From Saprospiraceae bacterium (GTDB taxonomy: Bacteria; Bacteroidota; Bacteroidia; Chitinophagales; Saprospiraceae), in the NCBI GenBank assembly GCA_018057925.1, contig JAGPCT010000031.1, positions 1 through 41,952 of the forward strand: DNA of 41,952 bases, in the 5' to 3' direction. Below are positions 8,008 to 15,487 of this stretch, piece by piece. The position numbers and the translations under genes are program-made. Below the pieces are notes generated by a model. The model was not told the DNA's origin. It made no database searches and was given only the letters and a program-made list of their open reading frames with translations. The first letter of the stretch is position 1. The number at the start of each line of letters is the position of its first letter.

Positions 8008-9171
8008 ATGAAGCAATTTCTTTCATTAATGTTTGCCGGAATTATAGGAGGCATAGCGACAATTGGTGGATTAAAGTATTACGAGACAACTAATATTGCT
8101 CCTGCCCCTACAACGGTGGCAACACAAAGCGCACAAGCACATCCGGTAAATTATGCGCCGGTGAATGTACCTTTTGACTTTACCGAAGCTGCGAGTCGAT
8201 CTCTGGATGCTGTCGTACACATCAAAGCAGCCGAAAGCAACGAAAGTGCATATCGCCGCCAATTACAACAACAACGGTCTGATCCTTTTTCTTTTTTCTT
8301 TGGACAAAGAGGCCCTGCACAGGGATCGGGATCCGGAGTCATCATATCACAAGATGGTTATATCGTAACTAACAACCACGTTGTTGACTTTGCAGACCAA
8401 TTGGAAGTGACATTACACGACGGACGTGTCTTTGATGCCGTCAAAGTCGGTACTTATCCTAATGCGGATATCGCCGTCATAAAAATAAAAGCCGATGATC
8501 TCAAACCCATCAAATATGGCAATTCAGATGATGTTAAGGTAGGCGAATGGGCACTCGCTGTAGGGAATCCTTTTGACTTGACATCAACCGTTACAGCGGG
8601 AATAATTTCAGCCAAAGGCCGATCTATCGATGTCATTCATACCAAAGATGCTGTCGAAAACTTTATCCAAACTGACGCTGCAGTCAATCCGGGTAATAGT
8701 GGAGGGGCGCTCGTAGATGTTAATGGCAACCTGATAGGAATCAATACTGCCATTGCAACACCAACCGGGACTTATGCAGGCTATGCTTTTGCTATTCCGG
8801 TCAATCAGATTATACCCATTGTCGAAAACATCATTAAAAACAATGGAAATTATAGTGGACCTAACTTAGGAGCAAAAGCCACCTTAGGTGTCACCGTAGC
8901 CAATGTAAAGGATTTATCCAACGATCAAAAATCAGAAAATGGAATCAATGCCAATAGTGGTGTTCTTTTGTTGGAATTACAAAATGGTGGCTCTGCTCAA
9001 TATTCAGGACTTTTACCTAACGATGTGATTATTAAAGTAAATAGCTCCATCGTCAACACAATAGATGATCTAAAAGGAATAATGGGAAAATTAAAACCCG
9101 ATGAAACCATAACCGTTTCATTTAAAAGAGGAGATCAGGTAAAACAATTGAGCGTAAAATTGCGTTCTTAA
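8008..9171 (+). CDS. HtrA/Deg-family periplasmic serine protease with one PDZ domain
   Basis: A 387-aa envelope quality-control protease. Residues 1-22 form a signal anchor or uncleaved signal peptide. The trypsin-like domain has the full triad: His124 in TNNHVVD, Asp154 in NADIAVIK and Ser231 in PGNSGGAL. A Gln/Arg/Phe-rich loop (about 80-105) precedes GSGSGVII. One PDZ domain occupies about 295-387 (LGVTVANV to the C-terminus), so the layout is DegS-like rather than the two-PDZ DegP/DegQ layout. I placed the start at ATG 8008 because it puts the hydrophobic segment at the N-terminus; ATG 7954 would add 18 mostly polar residues. It is followed by a strong terminator and seems monocistronic. 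Confidence 0.9.
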   Translation: MKQFLSLMFAGIIGGIATIGGLKYYETTNIAPAPTTVATQSAQAHPVNYAPVNVPFDFTEAASRSLDAVVHIKAAESNESAYRRQLQQQRSDPFSFFFGQRGPAQGSGSGVIISQDGYIVTNNHVVDFADQLEVTLHDGRVFDAVKVGTYPNADIAVIKIKADDLKPIKYGNSDDVKVGEWALAVGNPFDLTSTVTAGIISAKGRSIDVIHTKDAVENFIQTDAAVNPGNSGGALVDVNGNLIGINTAIATPTGTYAGYAFAIPVNQIIPIVENIIKNNGNYSGPNLGAKATLGVTVANVKDLSNDQKSENGINANSGVLLLELQNGGSAQYSGLLPNDVIIKVNSSIVNTIDDLKGIMGKLKPDETITVSFKRGDQVKQLSVKLRS

Positions 9172-9229
9172 TAAAGATATACCTTAAGAAATTTTATAAA
9201 ATAAGTTTTCGTTTTGTTTTTGATCTGAG

Positions 9230-9263
9230 CTGCCTGTTGCGATTGTGACAGGCAGTTTTTTTT
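9230..9263 (+). terminator. Intrinsic terminator of the HtrA gene
   Basis: CTGCCTGT and ACAGGCAG form a perfect 8-bp stem with a 10-base loop, followed by eight T. It begins about 60 bases after the protease stop. Confidence 0.9.
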
Positions 9264-9283
9264 CAGCAATCACCCCTTGTTTA

Positions 9284-9420
9284 CAATGCCGGTTTTACCA
9301 TTGCGCAATAGTTAGGACTTAATAAGACTATTACAATCGCAATGTCGCTGATACTTTTACATAGACCAATACATCTTTTCCATCAATTGGTCTGTATTAA
9401 AAGCCAATTCGGCGTTATTT
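9284..9420. repeat. Structured palindromic intergenic element, unclassified
   Basis: Nested hairpins are visible: CATTGCG/CGCAATG enclosing AATAGT/ACTATT, then AGACCAAT/ATTGGTCT. The element ends CCAATTCGGCGTTA, and its 13-base core recurs near 43. The general design (outer stem plus several hairpins) resembles the 150-bp repeat family, but the sequence differs. No reading frame is present. Confidence 0.45.
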
Positions 9421-9477
9421 TAAAAGTTAAATAAACAGGTTCCAGAAATCGAATTTCATACTCTGACATAAATTACG

Positions 9478-9485
9478 TATTTTTG
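9478..9485 (+). promoter_or_regulatory. Candidate -7 promoter box
   Basis: TATTTTTG matches the Bacteroidota -7 consensus TAnnTTTG exactly. A weak TTTC stands 20 bases upstream at the -33 position. The start codon of the membrane-protein gene is 19 bases downstream. Confidence 0.4.
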
Positions 9486-9504
9486 TACACTAAACTCCAA
9501 GGGA

Positions 9505-10035
9505 ATGACATCAGAGCCAAAGGAATATTTGCACAAAATGTATGTTGAAACGCTTCAGGCAAGCCGTTTCCATACATTTAAAATTTTGAATACGCTCATC
9601 ATCGCATTATTTGTCCTACTTTTTATGAATGTATTATTTACTACTCCGGACAAAAGTTATAGTTATATTTCGTTGATTGTTGCCGTGGTATCGGTATTAT
9701 TTATGTTTTATCGCTTGACAAGAGAAAAAGCAGGGATGAAGTCTTTGCCTGAGGATTTGAACAACATTGACGGTGATATTATACGAGAACATATAGACCA
9801 AATCCGAAATAATCAAAAAAAATTGAGATGGCAAATGGCGTTATTTACCATTCCTTTTTTTATCTATTTTTTAATTGATTTAGTTGTCTCATCTACACAA
9901 GTCGTGGACAAGAAGTTTCTTATTTTAAAAATAGCTTTTTTCTTTGTTCTATTGATACTGTATTATGTTCTTTTTTTCAAAATAAGAGCCAACAATTTCG
10001 AAAGCAAAGATCTCGCAAAGTCATCCCAACAATGA
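9505..10035 (+). CDS. Four-helix membrane protein, unknown function
   Basis: A 176-aa integral membrane protein with four hydrophobic segments at about 25-45, 52-70, 108-128 and 137-158. A charged loop (about 72-106) rich in Asp, Glu, Arg and Lys lies between the second and third helices. The N- and C-termini are polar, both probably cytoplasmic. I do not recognise a family. It lies 45 bases upstream of the secreted endonuclease/phosphatase-fold gene in the same orientation, so the two may be one unit. A good -7 box precedes it. Confidence 0.75.
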   Translation: MTSEPKEYLHKMYVETLQASRFHTFKILNTLIIALFVLLFMNVLFTTPDKSYSYISLIVAVVSVLFMFYRLTREKAGMKSLPEDLNNIDGDIIREHIDQIRNNQKKLRWQMALFTIPFFIYFLIDLVVSSTQVVDKKFLILKIAFFFVLLILYYVLFFKIRANNFESKDLAKSSQQ

Positions 10036-10080
10036 TACAGTTGTATATTTGCCTTTCTTTAATCCATTAAACAACAACAG

Positions 10081-11115
10081 GTGCGCTTTACCGTAATTTT
10101 TACCTTCCTTTTACTGTGTTTTACACAATACGGATTCAATCAAAATCAATATAAAGTAATTAATGTTGGGTTTTATAATCTTGAAAATCTCTTTGATACC
10201 TTAGACACTCCCCGCAAGTTAGATGAAGAGTTTACTCCAACCGGAAGTAGGCTTTACAACACAGCAGTATATACAGATAAATTATTTAGATTATCATCCA
10301 CTTTATCCAAAATAGGAACCGACATTTCTCCCGAAGGCCTTGGTATAATAGGCGTTGCAGAAATTGAAAACAGGAAAGTTCTGGAAGACCTTGTAGCGCA
10401 ACCCGCTTTAAAAGAGCGGAATATGGAAATTGTGCATTATGAGTCTGAAGATTTTCGAGGAATAGATGTTGCATTATTGTATCAACCTAAATATCTGACT
10501 GTAATAAACAGCTATCCAATTCATGTACCTATTCTCAATAGTAAAGGCGAAAAAATCTATACACGACAGACACTGTATGTTGCCGGGATTATGGATGGCG
10601 ACACGGTGCATATTCTCGTCAACCACTGGCCTTCCCGCCGCGGTGGATCGGCATCCGACCCACTTAGGATACAGGCAGGTATCATCAATCGCACTGTGAA
10701 AGATTCTATACTTGCCGTTTCTCCCAATGCCAAAGTAATAGTGATGGGTGACCTCAATGATAATCCTACCGATAAATCATTGACAGAGGGATTGAAATCT
10801 GTCGGAAAAGAAAAGGGGATCAAAGCAGATGAAATGTTTAATCCATTTGTAAGTTTTTACAAGAAAGGAATAGGCACAACTGCATACCAGGATGCATGGA
10901 GTTTATTTGATCAAGTCATAATTTCGCCAGCATGGTTAGATAAAAACTCAAATAGTTATTATTACTACAAAGCATCGGTTTTTAATGAAAAATTTCTCAC
11001 TGAAAAAACAGGAAGATACAAAGGTTATCCACTGCGTACATACTCGGGCGATACTTATAACTTTGGGTATAGTGACCATTTTCCAGTATTTGTAACCTTT
11101 TTAAAAAAAATATAA
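10081..11115 (+). CDS. Secreted endonuclease/exonuclease/phosphatase-family protein
   Basis: A 344-aa protein of the DNase I-like fold. Residues 1-18 look like a signal peptide. Family motifs are visible: NVGFYNLENLFDT near the start (metal-site Asn/Glu), GVAEIENR at about 95-102, NHWPSRRGG at about 181-189, VIVMGDLNDNPT at about 220-231 and a terminal YSDHFPV with the catalytic His. This set of residues fits a phosphodiesterase acting on nucleic acid or a phosphorylated lipid or sugar; the substrate cannot be told. Start is GTG at 10081, the only candidate that keeps the signal peptide. The following FMN reductase starts 20 bases later, suggesting co-transcription. Confidence 0.85.
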   Translation: MRFTVIFTFLLLCFTQYGFNQNQYKVINVGFYNLENLFDTLDTPRKLDEEFTPTGSRLYNTAVYTDKLFRLSSTLSKIGTDISPEGLGIIGVAEIENRKVLEDLVAQPALKERNMEIVHYESEDFRGIDVALLYQPKYLTVINSYPIHVPILNSKGEKIYTRQTLYVAGIMDGDTVHILVNHWPSRRGGSASDPLRIQAGIINRTVKDSILAVSPNAKVIVMGDLNDNPTDKSLTEGLKSVGKEKGIKADEMFNPFVSFYKKGIGTTAYQDAWSLFDQVIISPAWLDKNSNSYYYYKASVFNEKFLTEKTGRYKGYPLRTYSGDTYNFGYSDHFPVFVTFLKKI

Positions 11116-11135
11116 AGCCTTCCTAAGGTACTCTA

Positions 11136-11708
11136 ATGGTATTAACAATAATTTCGGGCAGTCCATCAAAAACGAGTGTTTCCATACGAATAGCCTTTTA
11201 TCTTCGAAAATATTTACAAAATATAATTCCAGAAGCTGAGGTAAACGTATTGGATTGCAGAGAATATGAAATACCGCTTGATGATGCGACATATAAAAGT
11301 GTCGAATCAGCACCCGCAGCACTTCAACCATTGGCAAAGCTCTTTTTCAAAACAAATGGCTTCATATTGTTAACACCCGAATACAATGGTAGTTATACTC
11401 CTTCCTTAAAGAACCTTCTTAATCACTTTCCAAAATTAAGCCATAAAGCCTGTGGAATTGTTACTGCCTCCGATGGTGCCTTAGGAGGAATGAGGGCAGC
11501 GCAACAAATGCAACAATTGATAGCAGCCCATTTTGGGATTATTTCGCCTTATATGTTGATTGTGCCGCATGTACACACTAAGTTTGACGAAGAAGCGAAC
11601 CTCATTGATCACAAATTTGCCACTCAATTAGAACGGTTTTCAGAGGAATTCATCTGGCTGTTCAAAGCATTGTGCCAAGCACAAGAAATTGTTAAACAGA
11701 ATAATTGA
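11136..11708 (+). CDS. NADPH-dependent FMN reductase-family flavoprotein
   Basis: A 190-aa flavodoxin-like protein. The N-terminal IISGSPSKTSVSIRIA is the FMN phosphate-binding loop of the NADPH-dependent FMN reductase/ArsH/chromate reductase group. The segment LLTPEYNGSYTPSLKNLLNH (about 78-97) is the second conserved motif of that group, with the flavin-contacting Tyr and Asn. These enzymes reduce flavins or quinones in the cytosol; the natural substrate is unknown. It is followed 13 bases later by the lysine-ketoglutarate-reductase-like gene. Length is normal for the family. Confidence 0.85.
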   Translation: MVLTIISGSPSKTSVSIRIAFYLRKYLQNIIPEAEVNVLDCREYEIPLDDATYKSVESAPAALQPLAKLFFKTNGFILLTPEYNGSYTPSLKNLLNHFPKLSHKACGIVTASDGALGGMRAAQQMQQLIAAHFGIISPYMLIVPHVHTKFDEEANLIDHKFATQLERFSEEFIWLFKALCQAQEIVKQNN

Positions 11709-11721
11709 ATGTTATTGTAAC

Positions 11722-12945
11722 ATGAAGATAGGAATACTAAGAGAAGGAAAAATACCGCATGATGACAGAGTCGCACTCACTCCGGCACAGTGCAAACTAT
11801 TATCAGGCAATCCACATAACTTTGAAATAACTGTACAGCCATCGCCCTTGCGCAGTTATAGTGATGAGGAATATATTGCAGCCCATATCCCTGTGCTGGA
11901 AGATATTAGCCATTGTGATATTATATTAGGCGTAAAAGAAGTCCCCATTAAAGACTTGATGGAAGGCAAGACCTATTTTTTCTTTTCACACACCATAAAG
12001 AAACAAGCGCACAATCGGAAACTACTCCGTGCTATATTGGACAAAAATATTACTTTGATTGACTATGAGACCATAGAAGATATTCAAGGAAAAAGGCTTA
12101 TTGCTTTTGGCAAATACGCCGGCATCGTGGGAGCACATAATGGAGTTTGGACTTACGGTAAGAGAAAGGGGTTATTTGACTGGCCTCGGCTAAAGGATTT
12201 ACACGATTACGAACAAGCACGGAAAGTGTACGCTAATACCATCTTGCCACCAATGAGAATTGTAGTAACTGGTAGTGGGCGTGTTGCCGGTGGCGCAATA
12301 TCTGCATTGACAGAAATGAATATTAAAGAAATCCCGGTAGAGGAATATTTGTTAAATAAAGAATACAATCATCCTGTATTTGTGCGTCTTACATCCAAAG
12401 ACTATGTACGTCATAAAGCTGGACACCCTTTTGAGAAATCCGATTTCTATGAAAATCCACAAAATTATGAGTCCGCTTTTAGTCCATTTCTTGCCATTAC
12501 AGATATTTTTCTGAATTGCATCTTTTGGGATATTAACGCACCTGCTTTCTTTAAGCTGGAAGACCTCTCTCAAGATAGCTTCCATATATCAGTAATAGCA
12601 GATGTTACCTGTGATATTGCTCCTGCTTCGTCTATACCGACAACGATAAAGGCGAGCACCATAGATGATCCTGTTTTTGGTATAAGTCGCACCGACTACA
12701 GAGAAACAACGGCATTTCAGCCTGAAAGCATAGATATCATGTCCATCGATAACCTTCCCAATGAATTGCCACGCGATGCATCCCGTTATTTCGGTGACAC
12801 CTTTGTCAGAGTGATTGTTCCTGAGCTGGAAGCCGAAAATTCTGATATTTTAGATCGAGCAACAATAGCAAAAAATGGAAAACTTACACCTCATTTTAAG
12901 TATTTAGAAGACTATGTCAATGGCAATGTTTTTTCAGAAAAGTAA
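11722..12945 (+). CDS. Lysine-ketoglutarate reductase/saccharopine dehydrogenase-like enzyme
   Basis: A 407-aa NAD(P)-dependent oxidoreductase. The N-terminal segment GILREGKIPHDDRVALTPAQ is typical of the alanine dehydrogenase/transhydrogenase N-terminal fold. FFSHTIKKQ at about 92-100 is a hallmark of the lysine-ketoglutarate reductase half of eukaryotic AASS. A Rossmann loop VVTGSGRVAGGA lies at about 180-191. The likely reaction joins lysine and 2-oxoglutarate into saccharopine, or the reverse. The ATG at 11722 gives the canonical N-terminus MKIGILREG; an upstream in-frame ATG at 11689 would overlap the previous gene. No saccharopine-cleaving partner is in the window. A plain alanine dehydrogenase is less likely because the catalytic region differs. 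Confidence 0.75.
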   Translation: MKIGILREGKIPHDDRVALTPAQCKLLSGNPHNFEITVQPSPLRSYSDEEYIAAHIPVLEDISHCDIILGVKEVPIKDLMEGKTYFFFSHTIKKQAHNRKLLRAILDKNITLIDYETIEDIQGKRLIAFGKYAGIVGAHNGVWTYGKRKGLFDWPRLKDLHDYEQARKVYANTILPPMRIVVTGSGRVAGGAISALTEMNIKEIPVEEYLLNKEYNHPVFVRLTSKDYVRHKAGHPFEKSDFYENPQNYESAFSPFLAITDIFLNCIFWDINAPAFFKLEDLSQDSFHISVIADVTCDIAPASSIPTTIKASTIDDPVFGISRTDYRETTAFQPESIDIMSIDNLPNELPRDASRYFGDTFVRVIVPELEAENSDILDRATIAKNGKLTPHFKYLEDYVNGNVFSEK

Positions 12946-12994
12946 GTCTATAAAAATTAATACACAAGGGGCATTCATTTAATTTAATCCTACT

Positions 12995-14014
12995 ATGATC
13001 AACCTAATCAGTGATACCATTACGCAACCGGATCGACCCATGCTGGAAGCCATGTTTTCGGCGGTTGTGGGAGATGATGTATTTGGCTCAGACCCTACGG
13101 TCAACCTTCTTGAAGAAAAAGTAGCCGACATGTTTGGAAAGGAGTCTGCTTTATTCTGTCCTTCAGGTACCATGACCAATCAAATAGCTATCAAGGTACA
13201 TACCCGCCCTATGGACGAAATGATATGCGATCAATGGTCACACGTCTTTCTATATGAAATCGGTGGCTATGCCTTCCATAGTGGCATAGCTGTTCAGCCA
13301 ATACAAGGAAAGTATGGCAAAATTACTGCCTCACAAATTGAAGATGAAATAAAATCACCGGATGATTGGTTGCCTCGTACCAAGCTCGTTGTTTTAGAAA
13401 ATACCACCAATAAAGGCGGTGGTAATTATTATACTTTAGACGAAATAACAACTATAGCACAACTTTGCCAACCGAAAGGATTATCCTTACATCTTGACGG
13501 TGCACGGATTTTTAATGCATTGGTCGAAACCGGTGACTCTCCTTTGTCAGTAGGAGCTTTATTTGACTCTATTTCGGTATGCCTGTCTAAAGGATTAGGT
13601 GCACCTGTAGGCTCTGTACTGACAGGCAATCGCGACTTTATCAAAGAGGCAAGAAGAGTCCGCAAGGTAATGGGAGGTGGTATGCGACAGGCAGGCTATC
13701 TCGCTGCTGCCGGCATATATGCACTCGACCATAACATTCCTCAATTAAAGGTTGACAATATGAGGGCAAAAGCTGTAGGTCAACTGATAAGTTCCCAAGA
13801 TTATGTTACCAATATGTTTCCGGTCAAAACCAACATAATCATCTTTGAGCTGGAGGAAAGGATACTTGCAAGCCACTATGTTGACGTGTTGAAAAAAAAT
13901 GGAATTGTTGCTTCGGCATTTGGGAAACACATGGTACGTCTGGTTTTTCACCGTGATATAACAGAAGAACAATACAATCAAGTAAAATCAATCCTCGTAA
14001 AGATTAAGGTGTAA
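12995..14014 (+). CDS. ltaE: Low-specificity L-threonine aldolase
   Basis: A 339-aa PLP-dependent beta-eliminating lyase of fold type I, cleaving threonine or allo-threonine to glycine and acetaldehyde in the cytosol. The N-terminal ISDTITQP and GDDVFGSDPTV motifs, FCPSGTMTNQ at about 54-63, HLDGARIFNA at about 166-175 and the PLP Lys199 in SVCLSKGLGAPVGS are all present. Length is normal for the family. It is the last gene of the plus-strand run and overlaps the end of lolD by 11 bases tail to tail. Confidence 0.92.
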   Translation: MINLISDTITQPDRPMLEAMFSAVVGDDVFGSDPTVNLLEEKVADMFGKESALFCPSGTMTNQIAIKVHTRPMDEMICDQWSHVFLYEIGGYAFHSGIAVQPIQGKYGKITASQIEDEIKSPDDWLPRTKLVVLENTTNKGGGNYYTLDEITTIAQLCQPKGLSLHLDGARIFNALVETGDSPLSVGALFDSISVCLSKGLGAPVGSVLTGNRDFIKEARRVRKVMGGGMRQAGYLAAAGIYALDHNIPQLKVDNMRAKAVGQLISSQDYVTNMFPVKTNIIIFELEERILASHYVDVLKKNGIVASAFGKHMVRLVFHRDITEEQYNQVKSILVKIKV

Positions 14015-14660
14015 CAATCTTTCCACCTGCCATTTCTATTATTCTATCACACCGCTCGGCAAGTAGCGGGTTGTGAGTTACTAAGATAAAAGTAAGTTCT
14101 AGTTCTGATCTAAATTTTAAAATCAGCTCATGAAGTTCTTCTGCTGATTTTTCATCGAGATTGCCTGTTGGCTCATCCGCCAAAATCAGTTTGGGATGGT
14201 TGATCAGGGCGCGTGCAAAAGCGACTCTTTGTTGTTCGCCTCCGGACAATTCTTTTGGCTTGTGATTCAGCCTATGAGAGAGACCCAAATAAGACAAGAG
14301 TTCTTTTGCCCGGGTTTCAGCTGCTGCTTTTTCAATATTCTTGATATAAGCCGGAATACACACGTTTTCGAGGGCTGTAAATTCAGGAAGAAGGTGGTGA
14401 AATTGGAATATAAAGCCAAGTGACCTGTTTCGAAACTCAGAAAGCTTATTATTAGAAAGCTTATTGAGATCATTTTCTTCAAATATTATGCTGCCTTTAT
14501 CCGGCTTTTCAAGCGTTCCGGCTATATGGAGAAGGGTGCTCTTTCCGGCACCACTTTTGCCAATGATAGCCACTACCTCACCTTTCTGCACCTTAAAGGA
14601 AACATCTGAAAGGACGTCAACATCGCCGAAGGATTTGAAAATATTTTTAGCTTCAATCAT
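14004..14660 (-). CDS. lolD: ABC transporter ATP-binding protein, LolD-type
   Basis: A 218-aa ATPase of the MacB/LolD family. The Walker [10 protein letters not shown] is at about 34-42, the Q-loop [10 protein letters not shown] at about 90-99, the signature [15 protein letters not shown] at about 138-152 and Walker [13 protein letters not shown] at about 158-169. With LolC/E-type permeases such proteins extract lipoproteins from the inner membrane for transport to the outer membrane. No permease gene is adjacent. It lies 12 bases downstream of the PepSY-like gene on the same strand, so the two probably form an operon. FtsE or another MacB-type ATPase is the alternative; [14 protein letters not shown] favours LolD. 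Confidence 0.88.
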   Translation of the reverse strand: MIEAKNIFKSFGDVDVLSDVSFKVQKGEVVAIIGKSGAGKSTLLHIAGTLEKPDKGSIIFEENDLNKLSNNKLSEFRNRSLGFIFQFHHLLPEFTALENVCIPAYIKNIEKAAAETRAKELLSYLGLSHRLNHKPKELSGGEQQRVAFARALINHPKLILADEPTGNLDEKSAEELHELILKFRSELELTFILVTHNPLLAERCDRIIEMAGGKIVTP

Positions 14661-14672
14661 GTTCTTTATCCA

Positions 14673-15146
14673 TTATTCGCGATGATAGCCTTGATCTTCC
14701 GCCGGAGGTGTTTGTACTTCCGGTTTAGTCTCTTTAGAAACAAGATGTCCCAAATCATCGAAAATCAATGTGTCGTCACCCACACCAATGATATATTGAA
14801 CTACTTTTAGCGCATTTTTTGTCTTGAATGCAGCAGAGATGATGTCATCCGGATAGTTTCGACGTATGTAGTGTCCTATACTAAAGAGCAACTCACTTTC
14901 AGGTATGGCAACTCCGGATTCAACGAATCTTCCTTTCTCTGTAAATAACGCAAATCCCGGCTTCCCCTCAAATTCAAATTCGGCTCGATACAAAGAATCC
15001 ATACCCATCCAATTGACTTTTCGGGTACTCTTAAACTGCTTATCGAGGGCGCGCACAACTTTTTCAGGAACTTCTTTTTCCTTCAATTTTTGTCCAATCA
15101 ATGATGTACACAAGAAGAGGCTACATATTAAAATAAAAAATCTCAT
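14673..15146 (-). CDS. Secreted PepSY-like domain protein
   Basis: A 157-aa exported protein. Residues 1-18 are a signal peptide (FFILICSLFLCTSLIGQ). The body matches the pattern of the PepSY-like family common in Bacteroidota: VPEKVVRALDKQFKSTRKVNW followed by YRAEFEFEGKPGFALFTEKGRFVE. A second, weaker repeat lies at about 85-135. Such proteins are thought to bind other proteins or inhibit proteases in the periplasm, but no activity is established. The C-terminal tail is Pro/Glu-rich. It sits directly upstream of lolD. Confidence 0.75.
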   Translation of the reverse strand: MRFFILICSLFLCTSLIGQKLKEKEVPEKVVRALDKQFKSTRKVNWMGMDSLYRAEFEFEGKPGFALFTEKGRFVESGVAIPESELLFSIGHYIRRNYPDDIISAAFKTKNALKVVQYIIGVGDDTLIFDDLGHLVSKETKPEVQTPPAEDQGYHRE

Positions 15147-15190
15147 TTTCCAATTTTATGTTTACATGTCAGTAGGTAAATCTCGTATTC

Positions 15191-15297
15191 AATCCAAATT
15201 TCTTATTCGATAAATGCTGAAAAGATTCGTACATCGGGACGTTTCTCATAATCAGCACTCTTCAGATTTATAAAACCTCAATTGCCGGATTCAAGTT
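15191..15297 (-). repeat. 150-bp branched palindromic repeat, copy F (decayed, inverted)
   Basis: About 107 bp recognisable by GATTCGTACATCGGGACGT, CTCATAATCAGCA and the end GCCGGATTCAAGTT, in the reverse orientation to copy A. It has lost most of hairpin 2 and shows many substitutions. It lies in the gap of about 340 bases between the M16 peptidase stop and the PepSY-like gene start; I see no gene in that gap. Confidence 0.65.
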
Positions 15298-15420
15298 AAA
15301 AGATATTACCCTTTTTTAGAGATCAACAAAAGTAAAACGTCTCAAAAATAGCACTATTGTACCAAGGAAAAAAATGAGGACTAAAAAAATACGCTAATTC
15401 AAAAACAGAATTTGCTAAAC

Positions 15421-15460
15421 ATCAAGTGGAGCGACCTATATTAGAATCGCTCCACTTGAT
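15421..15460 (-). terminator. Long perfect hairpin after the M16 peptidase gene
   Basis: ATCAAGTGGAGCGA and TCGCTCCACTTGAT form a perfect 14-bp stem with a 12-base loop, 28 bases past the peptidase stop. The T-tract is poor on the minus strand, so it may be a terminator or an mRNA 3'-end stabiliser. Confidence 0.7.
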
Positions 15461-15487
15461 TTCAATTTTGCTCAATTTGACTTTCCT

